NCBI RefSeq assembly: GCF_900129215.1
Contig: NZ_FQUQ01000001.1
Span: 1,426,001 to 1,490,000 of the forward strand
Direction: 5' to 3'
Length of the DNA: 64,000 bases
Source: Pedobacter caeni
GTDB lineage: Bacteria > Bacteroidota > Bacteroidia > Sphingobacteriales > Sphingobacteriaceae
Both the position numbers and the translations under genes were made by a program. Below, in pieces: positions 25,455 through 34,147 of this stretch (position 1 is the first letter of the stretch; every line of letters begins with the position of its first letter). Below the pieces are notes generated by a model that saw only the letters and a program-made list of their open reading frames with translations, did not search any database and had not been told where the DNA came from.

Positions 25455-26051
25455 TTAAGTGATGGTTATTTCTTTTAAAAGTTGAGCGATCAAGTCCATC
25501 ATATTCGCCACATAGCATGGATCTTTGTGTATCACAGACATGAACACACCTCCTTCTATCATGCAATAAATGTTCTTTCCCAGTGCGACAGCATCAGCAT
25601 CTTCTTTGATTTCTCCCTGTTCTATTCCCAGTCTGATCATGTCTATGAGACCATTTTCCAGTTTCAGAATGATCTTCTTTACCGCCTCAAAAAGCTCCGG
25701 GTTATTGTTATTGGCATCTGTGGCCATATTCAGGATCGGACATCCCCCCTCTTCAACGATCAGGCTATAGTAATCCCGGTAATAGCTGATCAGCATCTCC
25801 AGTTTTTCAACTGCACGGTCATGGCTTTTCATTCGCTCTGCCAGCGGATCGATCACCTTTTTTACGTTTAACCTGAATGCCTGGATGGCAAGGTCCTGTT
25901 TATTCCTGAAATGGAAATAGAGCGCACCTTTAGTCAACCCGCTGGCCTCAGTCAGATCGCTCAATGCAGTCCCGGAATATCCTTTTTTATTGAATATCGG
26001 GGCCACCTTTTCAAGGATAAAAGAATGTGTTACTGTCGAATCTCTTTGCAA
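25455..26051 (-). CDS. TetR/AcrR-family transcriptional regulator
   Basis: A 198-residue regulator with an N-terminal helix-turn-helix (FNKKGYSGTALSDLTEASGLTKGALYFHFRNKQDLA, about residues 20-54) and a ligand-binding C-terminal domain typical of TetR/AcrR proteins. The predicted start is TTG; no ATG lies in frame upstream near it. It probably represses itself and the adjacent thioesterase gene through the shared ATACCGATCGGTAT sites. The ligand may be an acyl-CoA or aromatic compound, by inference from the target gene. Confidence 0.9.
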   Translation of the reverse strand: MQRDSTVTHSFILEKVAPIFNKKGYSGTALSDLTEASGLTKGALYFHFRNKQDLAIQAFRLNVKKVIDPLAERMKSHDRAVEKLEMLISYYRDYYSLIVEEGGCPILNMATDANNNNPELFEAVKKIILKLENGLIDMIRLGIEQGEIKEDADAVALGKNIYCMIEGGVFMSVIHKDPCYVANMMDLIAQLLKEITIT

Positions 26052-26083
26052 TGTTCCGGTGATTTGGAATAAAGATAATAAAA

Positions 26084-26097
26084 ATACCGATCGGTAT
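26084..26097. promoter_or_regulatory. TetR operator (palindrome) before the tetR-type gene
   Basis: ATACCGATCGGTAT, a perfect 14-bp palindrome 33 bp upstream of the TTG start of the TetR gene, identical to the core of the site at 25421-25438. This points to autoregulation. Confidence 0.78.
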
Positions 26098-26132
26098 GTT
26101 ACTCTTTTATGATCTTTTTTTGTTGTGGGAAC

Positions 26133-26615
26133 TCAATGAAGTCTTCGCTTTGAAACAATTATTCCATCTTCATCAGCATACACAAAATGCCCGGGAATAA
26201 AATCAATATTGGCGAAGTTGACAATTACCCCAACATCCCCTTCATTTTTCTTGCCACTTTTTAAAGGGATAACATCCAAAGCTTTCAGTCCTACAGGTAA
26301 TTTAGAAACGGCCACACTATCTCTGATGCATCCGTAGATAACAATTCCGTTCCAATGGTTGCTTATGGCCAACTCCGCAATGTTATCACCCATTAAGGCA
26401 CATTTTTTGGAACCACCACCATCAACTACAAGAACTTTTCCCATCCCTTCTTTCTCCAGTGTTTGTCTTACAAACGGATTATTTTCAAGGCATTTCACAG
26501 TTACGATTTCACCATGAAACGCTTTTGTTCCTCCAAAATCCTTTAAACCAATGGGTAAAGCCACACTAATTTCATCACTAAATTTATCGCAAAGGTCTGT
26601 GGTTTCAATTTTCAT
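26133..26615 (-). CDS. RraA-family protein (RNase E regulator-like / HMG aldolase fold)
   Basis: A 160-residue protein with the RraA/MenG-type fold. Recognisable parts are FGGTKAFHGEIVTV (about residues 28-41), VVDGGGSKKCALMGDNIAE (about 63-81) and IVIYGCIRDSVAVS (about 90-103), in the order of the active-site loop of RraA-like proteins. Members either inhibit RNase E (E. coli RraA) or act as 4-hydroxy-4-methyl-2-oxoglutarate aldolases. Bacteroidota RraA-like proteins are not resolved. It is monocistronic and close to the TetR gene, but has no shared operator. Confidence 0.8.
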   Translation of the reverse strand: MKIETTDLCDKFSDEISVALPIGLKDFGGTKAFHGEIVTVKCLENNPFVRQTLEKEGMGKVLVVDGGGSKKCALMGDNIAELAISNHWNGIVIYGCIRDSVAVSKLPVGLKALDVIPLKSGKKNEGDVGVIVNFANIDFIPGHFVYADEDGIIVSKRRLH

Positions 26616-26768
26616 ATTTTACATTATTTATTATTTTAATAACTACTTATCTCCTATTAAGTTTTGGATATTATTTATTAGGCTCCCATAAACAGCTGCG
26701 ATTTTTTACCTTAGCAATCAGGTAGGCATGATGCAGTCCAAAATGATAAACATCTCTTCCTGAAAAAT

Positions 26769-27488
26769 ATGAGCATCTTAACCATCGCAATTATCCCCAT
26801 CCTTTTACTGACCTTAGGACTCTGTTATTACGTATTTAAAAAGAACAGCCTTACTACCTCAGACAGAGAGGCACTTAGAAATGTATCTTTACCAATAGCT
26901 CCGGCCGAAGGTTACGCTGTCACTTTATCCTGTATGAATATCAAGGGCATCTATCTGCTTATCGCTGCTGTCCTTTGGACCATCACTTTAGTCCTCGGCC
27001 TGCTTGCAATTGCTCACTCGGAGACCATACCTTTTGCCCCCCGCCTAATGGGATTGCTGGATCATTTAACTGATATTGAAGCCCTGAAGTACAGCCCCAT
27101 AATTTTCATACTGATCTTTCTGTACCTATACTATCACAGAAAGGTGGTTGAATGGGAAAATGGATTGCTGATCTCTTTCCGCCCGACAGAGATTGAAGCC
27201 TTTGAAATCAAGAGATTACACAAAGCACTGACCTATATCTACCTGCGGTCAAAGGATAAAACATGGGTGCTCACACCAAGGACTTCCGAAGAAATGAGGA
27301 GGTTCAGAGATCTGAGAATCATGGCAGAGCAGACCGGCAGGAACGAGCTTAAAGTAGAGAAATTAAGACAAAACCTGCTTAGATCAGGTGCAAGAGAAGA
27401 AAAGCTTAGCGGGATTTCATTGCACCTGATGATTGCAGGGTTGGCTTTGCTGCTTTGTTTGGTCGTTACAGTGGTGATGCATCTTTAA
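26769..27488 (+). CDS. Hypothetical membrane protein
   Basis: A 239-residue protein with four apparent membrane helices. One is at the extreme N-terminus (ILTIAIIPILLLTLGLCYYVF), one near 60-80, one at about 112-125 (IIFILIFLYLYY) and one at the C-terminus (LMIAGLALLLCLVVTVV). The cytoplasmic-looking middle (about 140-210) is charged. I recognise no named family. The stop codon overlaps the convergent ABC-F stop by a few bases. Confidence 0.65.
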   Translation: MSILTIAIIPILLLTLGLCYYVFKKNSLTTSDREALRNVSLPIAPAEGYAVTLSCMNIKGIYLLIAAVLWTITLVLGLLAIAHSETIPFAPRLMGLLDHLTDIEALKYSPIIFILIFLYLYYHRKVVEWENGLLISFRPTEIEAFEIKRLHKALTYIYLRSKDKTWVLTPRTSEEMRRFRDLRIMAEQTGRNELKVEKLRQNLLRSGAREEKLSGISLHLMIAGLALLLCLVVTVVMHL

Positions 27489-29080
27489 TGATTGATCAGC
27501 AGGTCATGCTCAACATGGATCTGTTTTAAAAAGTACGCATCATGAGACACCACCAGCAGTGTCCCCTCATATTCATTAACCGCAGCAGTTAAGATTTCTA
27601 TATTTTGGATATCCAGGTTATTGGTTGGTTCGTCCAGAATAATGAGGTCTGGCGCCTGGTTGCCAATGGTTAAAGAACATAACATCAGACGCATTTTCTC
27701 TCCCCCACTCAATGCCCGGCAGGGTTTATCCCAATCTTCCTTTGTAAACAGAAACCGGTTCAAGCGGATCTTTATTTCATGTTCCTGTAAAGCGCCGGAG
27801 TTAAACTGCTCTGCCTGTTCATAAACCTTCAACTCAGGATTGATCAAAGAATAATCCTGGTCCATATAAATGGCTTTAACCCCGGCCGAACGTTCCATCC
27901 TTCCGGATTGAGGCTCGAGCTGGCCTAAAATCATTTTTATCAGTGTGGTTTTACCAGAACCATTTTCTCCTCTAATGGCCATTCGCGCTCCACTGCTGAC
28001 CTGAAAACTAAGGCCCTCCTTCCATAGCGGCTTTGAATCATAGCCAAAATTTAGGTCGCGGGCATCAATCAATATTTTTCCCTTATGAAGCCCGGAATGG
28101 TTAAAGTCCATTTTCATTTTGTCAATATCAGACCGTTCTTTCCGCAGCTGACCAAGCTCATGGGAGATCGAATCGATCTTTTCTGCATGAACCCCTTTCA
28201 TCTTTGAAGTACTCTTCTCTGCATTGTTTCTGAGTGTATTCATAAAAATGGCAGGAACACCGGCCTTCTCCTGCTTTTTCTTTCCGCGTGCATCCAGCTT
28301 TTGCTGTCTTTCCAGAGCATCCTTCTCTACTTCCTTTGCTTTACGAAGGGCTTTTTCTTTACTTTTCAGCGCCTGATTTAAGGCCTCAGCTGCTATCGTT
28401 TTTTGTGCGGTATAGAAATCGTAATTGCCCCCATAAACGGTAATACCATGCTGTCCGAGTTCAAAAACAACGCTTAAATGGTTCAATAAGGTCCTGTCGT
28501 GACTAACCACCACAAAAGTTTTTCTGGCAGACAGGATATCGTTATATAATCGTTCCCTGCTCCAGGCATCTAAATGATTACTGGGTTCATCCAGTAACAC
28601 GATTTCCGGCTGGTGTATCCGGATTCCGGCCAGAAAAACCTTCGTTTTTTGTCCGCCACTAAGGTTTTCCATTTTCTGATCCAGCCGCAGTCCATCCAGT
28701 TTCCAATGGGCAAAGGCTTCCTGACAACGCTCTTCAATTGCCCAATCGTTATCAAGGAGCGCGAGATTTTCATCCGTCAGCTGTCCATCCAGGATTTCTT
28801 TCAGTGATTTCAGCTTATCCTGAACCTGCAGGGCCTCTGCAACAGTATAATCATTAAATTGACCAAAAATCTGAGGCACATAATATGGCTTTGAACCCGT
28901 TTTCACAGTTCCTTTTGAAACCTGTAAATTTCCGGCCATAATATTCAGAAGGCTGGATTTTCCAGCACCATTATTGCCAATTAAGGCGATTTTATCATAT
29001 TTATTGATCACCAGATTTAAATCAGCATACAATAAATCTCTGTTGGGATGTAAGTAGGTAATATCTTGAAGAATAATCAT
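27485..29080 (-). CDS. ABC-F ATP-binding cassette protein
   Basis: I use the Met at 29080 (MIILQDITYLHPN), which aligns with the usual ABC-F start; the frame stays open 13 codons upstream. It has two nucleotide-binding domains with Walker A (GNNGAGKSS and GENGSGKTT), signatures LSGGQKTKV and LSGGEKMRL, and Walker B (VLLDEPSNHLD and IILDEPTNNLD). A charged linker joins them. There is no transmembrane domain. ABC-F proteins act on the ribosome, as translation factors or as antibiotic protection proteins. The linker length should distinguish these. It is transcribed convergently with the upstream membrane-protein gene. Confidence 0.9.
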   Translation of the reverse strand: MIILQDITYLHPNRDLLYADLNLVINKYDKIALIGNNGAGKSSLLNIMAGNLQVSKGTVKTGSKPYYVPQIFGQFNDYTVAEALQVQDKLKSLKEILDGQLTDENLALLDNDWAIEERCQEAFAHWKLDGLRLDQKMENLSGGQKTKVFLAGIRIHQPEIVLLDEPSNHLDAWSRERLYNDILSARKTFVVVSHDRTLLNHLSVVFELGQHGITVYGGNYDFYTAQKTIAAEALNQALKSKEKALRKAKEVEKDALERQQKLDARGKKKQEKAGVPAIFMNTLRNNAEKSTSKMKGVHAEKIDSISHELGQLRKERSDIDKMKMDFNHSGLHKGKILIDARDLNFGYDSKPLWKEGLSFQVSSGARMAIRGENGSGKTTLIKMILGQLEPQSGRMERSAGVKAIYMDQDYSLINPELKVYEQAEQFNSGALQEHEIKIRLNRFLFTKEDWDKPCRALSGGEKMRLMLCSLTIGNQAPDLIILDEPTNNLDIQNIEILTAAVNEYEGTLLVVSHDAYFLKQIHVEHDLLINH

Positions 29081-29245
29081 AATTCCTTTCTTTTGAGGTG
29101 AATAACTATAGAAACCCATTAGCTGGCTTCCATTATTTTCCGGAAAGAAATCTGATCTTACATGAGGTACTGTTGTTTTAAATTACGCTACAAAGATAAA
29201 AATAATGGTGTAAATTCAGCGATTTAAATCTGACTCCCCATTTCC

Positions 29246-30493
29246 ATGTTATATCACCTGTCTGAGTACTTACGTCAACATTATGAAATCCCTGGTATAG
29301 GTTTATTCCAATACATTACCTTCAGAACTGCACTGGCCATTATTTTATCCCTTGTAATTACTACGGTTTACGGCAGAAGAATGATCAATTATCTGCAGAA
29401 TAAACAGGTAGGTGAAACGATCAGAAACCTTGGTCTTGAAGGACAGATGCAGAAACAGGGAACCCCTACTATGGGCGGACTGATTATTTTGCTGGGCATA
29501 TTGGCACCTACCCTATTACTGGCCAATTTAACCAATATCTATGTCATCCTTATGATCGTCACCACTGTCTGGATGGGCGCAGTTGGTTTTCTGGACGATT
29601 ATATCAAAGTATTTAAGAAAAACAAGGAAGGACTGGCCGGAAGGTTTAAAATTGTGGGCCAGGTGGGGCTGGGTCTGATCATTGGCTGTACCATGTATTT
29701 CCATCCCAATATCGTTGTACGGCAAACGGTTCCTGAGGGAAAAGGCACCGCATCTTCGGTTCCGATGATCCTGCGGCAAAAAGGGAATAGTTATTATTAT
29801 TCTCAGGATGTGAAATCCACAAAAACCAATGTTCCTTTTTACAAGCAGAACGAGTTTGATTATGCGAAAGTTCTGAAATTTACCGGAGAGGGATACGAAA
29901 AGTATGCATTACCCGTTTTTCTATTGTTTACCGTGCTTCTCATTACCTTTGTTTCCAATGGGGCAAACCTCACCGACGGGATTGATGGCCTGGCAACAGG
30001 CACTTCTGCAATCATAGGCATTACCTTAGGTTTACTGGCTTATGTTTCCGGAAATACCGTGATTGCTGACTATTTAAACATCATGTACATTCCTAATTCC
30101 GGAGAACTGATGATTTTTGCCGGAGCTTTCGTGGGTGCATGTGTGGGCTTTCTCTGGTATAATTCTTATCCTGCGCAGATTTTTATGGGCGATACCGGAA
30201 GTCTGGCCATTGGTGGCATCATTGGTGCTTTCGCGATCATGATCCGCAAGGAATGGCTGATTCCGCTCTTGTGTGGCGTCTTTTTAATCGAGATCATTTC
30301 GGTGGTCATGCAGGTGAGCTATTTTAAGTATACAAAGAAAAAGTTTGGAGAAGGCAAGAGGATATTTTTGCTGGCTCCCCTCCACCACCACTATCAAAAG
30401 AAAGGATACCATGAGGCAAAAATTGTTATCCGCTTTTGGATCATCAGTATTTTGCTGGCCATTATCACCATCATTACTTTAAAAGTCCGGTAA
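29246..30493 (+). CDS. mraY: MraY: phospho-N-acetylmuramoyl-pentapeptide transferase
   Basis: A 415-residue ten-helix membrane enzyme that makes lipid I from UDP-MurNAc-pentapeptide and undecaprenyl phosphate. All active-site motifs are present: [16 protein letters not shown], the [12 protein letters not shown] loop, [12 protein letters not shown] and the [12 protein letters not shown] segment. The length exceeds E. coli MraY because of an extra extracytoplasmic loop (about residues 150-210), which is usual in Bacteroidota. The gene is alone: no murE, murD, ftsW or murG neighbours. In this phylum mraY normally sits in the division and cell-wall cluster, so this may be a second copy. Confidence 0.9.
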   Translation: MLYHLSEYLRQHYEIPGIGLFQYITFRTALAIILSLVITTVYGRRMINYLQNKQVGETIRNLGLEGQMQKQGTPTMGGLIILLGILAPTLLLANLTNIYVILMIVTTVWMGAVGFLDDYIKVFKKNKEGLAGRFKIVGQVGLGLIIGCTMYFHPNIVVRQTVPEGKGTASSVPMILRQKGNSYYYSQDVKSTKTNVPFYKQNEFDYAKVLKFTGEGYEKYALPVFLLFTVLLITFVSNGANLTDGIDGLATGTSAIIGITLGLLAYVSGNTVIADYLNIMYIPNSGELMIFAGAFVGACVGFLWYNSYPAQIFMGDTGSLAIGGIIGAFAIMIRKEWLIPLLCGVFLIEIISVVMQVSYFKYTKKKFGEGKRIFLLAPLHHHYQKKGYHEAKIVIRFWIISILLAIITIITLKVR

Positions 30494-30541
30494 TGCTAAG
30501 GAAACCAGTCGTCCTTAAGAAAAACAAATCATCCTCAGAAA

Positions 30542-31093
30542 ATGGAAATACAATCAATCTATCAGGAAACCATAAAATTCGCAACCGCTAAACATTTAAG
30601 CCAAAACCAAACCATTCCCGGGACAAATCTCCCATATGTTGTTCACCTGAGCAATGTGGCAATGGAGATTTTAATTGCTTCGCAACACAGTCCTGGCTTT
30701 AAGCTGGACTTTGCCATAAAACTCGCCCTGCTTCACGATACACTGGAAGATACCGATACCACATTTGAAGAAATTTCTAATGTATTTGGCCTGGATGTAG
30801 CAGAGGGTGTTCTGGCCTTAACAAAGGACAGCAAGTTGCCCAAAGCAGAAAAAATGCCGGATAGCCTTGCACGGATTAAGAACCTGCAAAAGGAAGTATG
30901 GGCTGTAAAACTGGCAGACAGGATCACCAATCTGCAGGTACCGCCAAGCCATTGGGACACCGCAAAAAAAACTGCATACAGGAATGAAGCCATTCGCTTG
31001 TCAGAAGAACTGAAAGGTGGAAACGGCTACCTCGAAAACAGATTGCAGGAAAAAATAGTGGCTTACGAAAAATACATTTCCATTCCAACCTGA
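30542..31093 (+). CDS. HD-domain protein, small alarmone/ppGpp hydrolase-like (MESH1/SpoT-type)
   Basis: A 183-residue protein with the HD motif LLHDTLEDTD (about residues 62-71). An upstream H in PYVVHLSNVA and a downstream KLADRITNL (about 122-130) complete the metal-binding set of RelA/SpoT-type hydrolases. There is no synthetase, TGS or ACT domain, so it resembles the small single-domain alarmone hydrolases (MESH1-like). These remove the 3'-pyrophosphate of (p)ppGpp and related nucleotides. It follows mraY on the same strand by 48 bp, so co-transcription is possible. Confidence 0.78.
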   Translation: MEIQSIYQETIKFATAKHLSQNQTIPGTNLPYVVHLSNVAMEILIASQHSPGFKLDFAIKLALLHDTLEDTDTTFEEISNVFGLDVAEGVLALTKDSKLPKAEKMPDSLARIKNLQKEVWAVKLADRITNLQVPPSHWDTAKKTAYRNEAIRLSEELKGGNGYLENRLQEKIVAYEKYISIPT

Positions 31094-31185
31094 TGATTTT
31101 ATGCTCACGTAGACCCATTGTAGATGCCTGTTTTCCACTAATTTCTTAAGGTCATCGTAAATTGCCGTCATAAACCTATGATGTC

Positions 31186-31872
31186 ATGATAATTAGAATT
31201 ACCCAAATCGAAGGACCCATCTTTGAAGAAGAGCTGAACTATATGGTCCCTCCTGAAGGGCAGTCATCCGGCAGCCTCACTTTTGTGCTTTATCAATTTC
31301 ATTCCAGAACTTTTTTTGGCGAAAGCACTTACAATAAAGTTAACCCGGTCTTCTTTATCGCTGGCAGCAAGCATAAAGTCCCCAGACAGAAGTGGACAAA
31401 GGAAATGGTTGAGTATGCTCAGATGAGAGAAAACACGATCCCCAGGATTCCTAAAAAAGTACATTACAACTTTTTCGGAAAAGCCTTATTTACCTTGCTA
31501 TTTGCAGTCCTTCTCTTTTTAGGATTTCAGGTGTTCCGAAGTATTTCTACGCTTAAAAAAGAAAAAACAGAAGAAGCGGTACTACTTAGTGATCCGAAAG
31601 AAAATGATGTTTATTATGGAAACCTTACTGAGTTTGCCAGTAATGGCACATTAGAAAGAACGGGATGGACCTGGATGAAGGTAGTTAAAATAGAAGGCAA
31701 CGATTACCTCGTTTCTCTTGGAAAAGAGATCAGCGAGGGCCTTAAACCAGACAGCAGCCCCTCTGCTGGTTTTGAAACAGAAACCTACCGGTTAAAACTG
31801 AAAAAAGGACAGCAATTGAGCTTTAAATCGGTCGACAATAACTTTAGTTTTTCAGCAATGAAAAAGCAATAA
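31186..31872 (+). CDS. Hypothetical single-pass membrane protein
   Basis: A 228-residue protein with one membrane helix (about residues 101-117, ALFTLLFAVLLFLGFQVFRS). A soluble N-terminal domain of about 95 residues precedes it. A C-terminal domain (about 120-228) with alternating beta strands follows (NGTLERTGWTWMKVVKIEG, LSFKSVDNNFSFS). I recognise no family. It has its own terminator and follows the HD-domain gene on the same strand. Confidence 0.65.
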   Translation: MIIRITQIEGPIFEEELNYMVPPEGQSSGSLTFVLYQFHSRTFFGESTYNKVNPVFFIAGSKHKVPRQKWTKEMVEYAQMRENTIPRIPKKVHYNFFGKALFTLLFAVLLFLGFQVFRSISTLKKEKTEEAVLLSDPKENDVYYGNLTEFASNGTLERTGWTWMKVVKIEGNDYLVSLGKEISEGLKPDSSPSAGFETETYRLKLKKGQQLSFKSVDNNFSFSAMKKQ

Positions 31873-31876
31873 ACCA

Positions 31877-31908
31877 GGAAAAGCTGCCTTAAACCGGGCA
31901 GCTTTTCC
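31877..31908. terminator. Rho-independent terminator
   Basis: Arms GGAAAAGCTGCC (31877-31888) and GGCAGCTTTTCC (31897-31908) form a perfect 12-bp stem just after the stop of the plus-strand gene, with a T-tail inside the arm. It lies between convergent genes. Confidence 0.8.
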
Positions 31909-31927
31909 TCGTCAAAAATTGATCGGC

Positions 31928-32425
31928 TTATTTCATTTTATTGAAAACGTACCTGGCAATTTTCCATGCTCCATTTTCTTTCTGCAAGACAAACAGCTCC
32001 CTGTTTTCTTCTTCTCCCTTAACACCTGTGGCATGGATCAATTGTGTTCCTCTGGAAACTGTTCTGGCAAAAGCATAATCTTCGCTGACCACAACGATTT
32101 CATCGATCTGAAACTTAATGTTCAACTGAAGGTTTTTGAACACGAATTCATAGGCACCTTTCAATTGTGCCTGACCAATAGCTGAAGGACCTCCCTGCGG
32201 CATAAATACGCCATCCTGAGTATATAAAGGCAATACCTTGTTCACATCTGATACATTTAAGGCGTCCTGATAGTTAAAAAGTAGTTTTTCGATTGCTGTT
32301 TTTGCTGTTTCCATGTTGATAGTTTTTTTAGAATTGTGATTTAATTGTTTTTTGTCCTGAGCGTTGGCATTGGTTAAACCTGTTGTAATCAGCAGGCTTA
32401 ACACTAAAATTGATTGCTTAATCAT
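31928..32425 (-). CDS. Secreted SnoaL/DUF4440-like NTF2 protein
   Basis: I start at MIKQSILVLSLLITTGLTNANAQ, a clear signal peptide. A Met at 32464 lies 13 codons upstream but overlaps the oxidoreductase gene. The mature NTF2-fold domain has AIEKLLFNYQDALNVSDVNKVLPLYTQDGVFMPQGG in the usual place of the helix-plus-pocket, and SRGTQLIHATGVKGEEENRELFVLQKENGAWKIARY at the C-terminus. It probably binds a small ligand. The gene follows the quinone oxidoreductase gene on the same strand, 13 bp after its stop. Confidence 0.8.
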   Translation of the reverse strand: MIKQSILVLSLLITTGLTNANAQDKKQLNHNSKKTINMETAKTAIEKLLFNYQDALNVSDVNKVLPLYTQDGVFMPQGGPSAIGQAQLKGAYEFVFKNLQLNIKFQIDEIVVVSEDYAFARTVSRGTQLIHATGVKGEEENRELFVLQKENGAWKIARYVFNKMK

Positions 32426-32438
32426 GTCTTTATTTATT

Positions 32439-33422
32439 TTATATCGTGATGACGATTTTGCCATTGGCCTTATTGCTGTCCATCAGTTCATGGGCTTCCG
32501 CAATCTGATCAAAAGTAAAAGTGGCCGTTCTTAAAGAAGCCATTTTACCGGATGCGACCTGTTCGGCAATCAGGTTTAAGGGCGTTTCTGTTAATGGATA
32601 AGCTTTGGTACCCAGAAGTCCGCTTAATGAAAAACTGAGTTTCACGGATTGTCCCAACTGGCTCATGAGGTTTAAATTTTGCAGTACAGGCGCACCACTC
32701 AACAAGCCAATAACCGTTACCTGCCCAAAGGCTTTTACTCCCGCAACAGTATCCAGAATGCCATCGCTACCAACAATATCCAAAGCATTGTCTGCCCCAT
32801 CCGGAAGGATTTTCCGCACCTCTTCTGAGACATTCCCATTGTCAACAATCACATAATCCACACCTAACTGTTTCAGACGAAAAGACTTGTTGGCATCTCT
32901 TGTGGTGGCAATGACCTTTACTCCTTTAAATTTTGCATAGAGGATTGCGGCTGCTCCTGCGGCGCTGGTTCCACCTTTAATCAATAAGGTTTCTCCCGCA
33001 GTTACTTTTAAGACCTTATCCAGAACAAGCGCAGCAGTACCAAAAGATTCCGGAATTGCGGCCAGCTCTTCATAAGAAATATCGCTATTGATGGCCAGAA
33101 CATTATCGGCCGGAGAGACTACATATTCCGCATAGCTGCCCTGGCGGTTCATGCCCAGTCCGCCCATCATGGTGATTACTTTCTGACCGGGTTCAAATCT
33201 ACCGGATTTATCTTCTACCACTTCACCGGCAGCCTCGATTCCTAAAACAGTTGGAGCAGCAACAGGCCCCATGATTCCCTGTCTTTTATAGGATTCCATT
33301 TTGTTTAATCCGAAGGCTTTGATTTTTATTTTTACGGTACCTTCTGTAGTTTGAGGTTCTGCAATTTCCCTGATGGTCAGGACTTCCGGTCCGCCGTTTT
33401 TTTCTAATATGATTGCTTTCAT
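32439..33422 (-). CDS. Zinc-free MDR quinone-oxidoreductase-type alcohol dehydrogenase
   Basis: A 327-residue MDR protein similar to NADPH:quinone oxidoreductases. It has the N-terminal GroES-like domain (AFGLNKMESYKRQGIMGPV, GIEAAGEVVE), the NADPH-fold motif LLIKGGTSAAGAAAILYAKF (about residues 143-162) and the sequence AFGQVTVIGLLSGAP. The catalytic Zn ligands of classical ADHs are absent. Such proteins reduce quinones or enones and often respond to oxidative or electrophile stress. It is followed by the NTF2-like gene, and an inverted repeat and a Crp-type gene lie upstream. Confidence 0.85.
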   Translation of the reverse strand: MKAIILEKNGGPEVLTIREIAEPQTTEGTVKIKIKAFGLNKMESYKRQGIMGPVAAPTVLGIEAAGEVVEDKSGRFEPGQKVITMMGGLGMNRQGSYAEYVVSPADNVLAINSDISYEELAAIPESFGTAALVLDKVLKVTAGETLLIKGGTSAAGAAAILYAKFKGVKVIATTRDANKSFRLKQLGVDYVIVDNGNVSEEVRKILPDGADNALDIVGSDGILDTVAGVKAFGQVTVIGLLSGAPVLQNLNLMSQLGQSVKLSFSLSGLLGTKAYPLTETPLNLIAEQVASGKMASLRTATFTFDQIAEAHELMDSNKANGKIVITI

Positions 33423-33506
33423 TTTATGATGTTTTAATGATTAATTGATTACATCACAAAGGTGGGGCAGCCGCTCCGGACTACCCTATAAGCTATCGTA
33501 AGAAAG

Positions 33507-33528
33507 AACCTTAACCTAGATTAAGGTT
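33507..33528. promoter_or_regulatory. Palindrome between oxidoreductase and Crp-type gene
   Basis: AACCTTAA (33507-33514) and TTAAGGTT (33521-33528) are perfect arms separated by 6 bp, about 85 bp before the oxidoreductase ATG and 1 bp after the Crp-family stop. It could be an operator for the neighbouring regulator, or a terminator for it on the minus strand (no T-run follows there). Confidence 0.4.
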
Positions 33529-33529
33529 T

Positions 33530-34135
33530 TTACTTCGAAACCAGGTCTTTCCTTATTTTACTGAGAAATTCGGGGGTAATTCCAAGGTAAGAAGCAATTT
33601 GGGTATTGGGAAGTCTTTGGGACAGTTCGGGATATTGTTCCAGAAACTTAAGATAACGCTCCGTTGCACTCTCACAAAAAGATTGCAGCAAGCGGTTTTG
33701 AAGTTCTACAAATTTGTTTTCAATAATGACCCTGAAGTTCCGGTCAAATTTTGGATTATTGACATACAGGAAAAGAAGATCAGGTCTTTTGATTTGAAGG
33801 ATGTGAGCCGGCTCAATCGCTTCTATATATAATTCACTGGGTTTTTCGGCGTGGAAACTTCCAATATCTGTAGCCCAGTCGTTCTCAGTCACAAACTGAA
33901 TGTTGTGCTCCCCTCCTTTTTCATCTACTTTGTAGATTTTAAAACAACCGCGCACTACAAAATTGTAATGCTGACAAACATCACCTTCCTGCAAAATAAA
34001 TTGCCTTCTTTTTATTTGTCTTTCAGATACCCTGGGTAGCAGCATCGCCATATCATCAGCATCCATAGGTAAGTAATCCTTAAAATGTTCAATTAATGGG
34101 GCAATGTTCGAAGGGATTAGATCAGGTAGGGTCAT
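33530..34135 (-). CDS. Crp/Fnr-family transcriptional regulator
   Basis: A 201-residue protein with an N-terminal cyclic-nucleotide-binding-type beta roll (KRRQFILQEGDVCQHYNFVVRGCFKIYKV) and a C-terminal segment (LSQRLPNTQIASYLGITPEFLSKIRKDL) that forms the helix-turn-helix. This fits the Bacteroidota short Crp-like group, in which the effector is unknown. It lies upstream of the oxidoreductase/NTF2 pair on the same strand and may control it. Its closest relative in the window is the protein at 37944-38534. Confidence 0.88.
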   Translation of the reverse strand: MTLPDLIPSNIAPLIEHFKDYLPMDADDMAMLLPRVSERQIKRRQFILQEGDVCQHYNFVVRGCFKIYKVDEKGGEHNIQFVTENDWATDIGSFHAEKPSELYIEAIEPAHILQIKRPDLLFLYVNNPKFDRNFRVIIENKFVELQNRLLQSFCESATERYLKFLEQYPELSQRLPNTQIASYLGITPEFLSKIRKDLVSK

Positions 34136-34147
34136 TTATGATTAATC

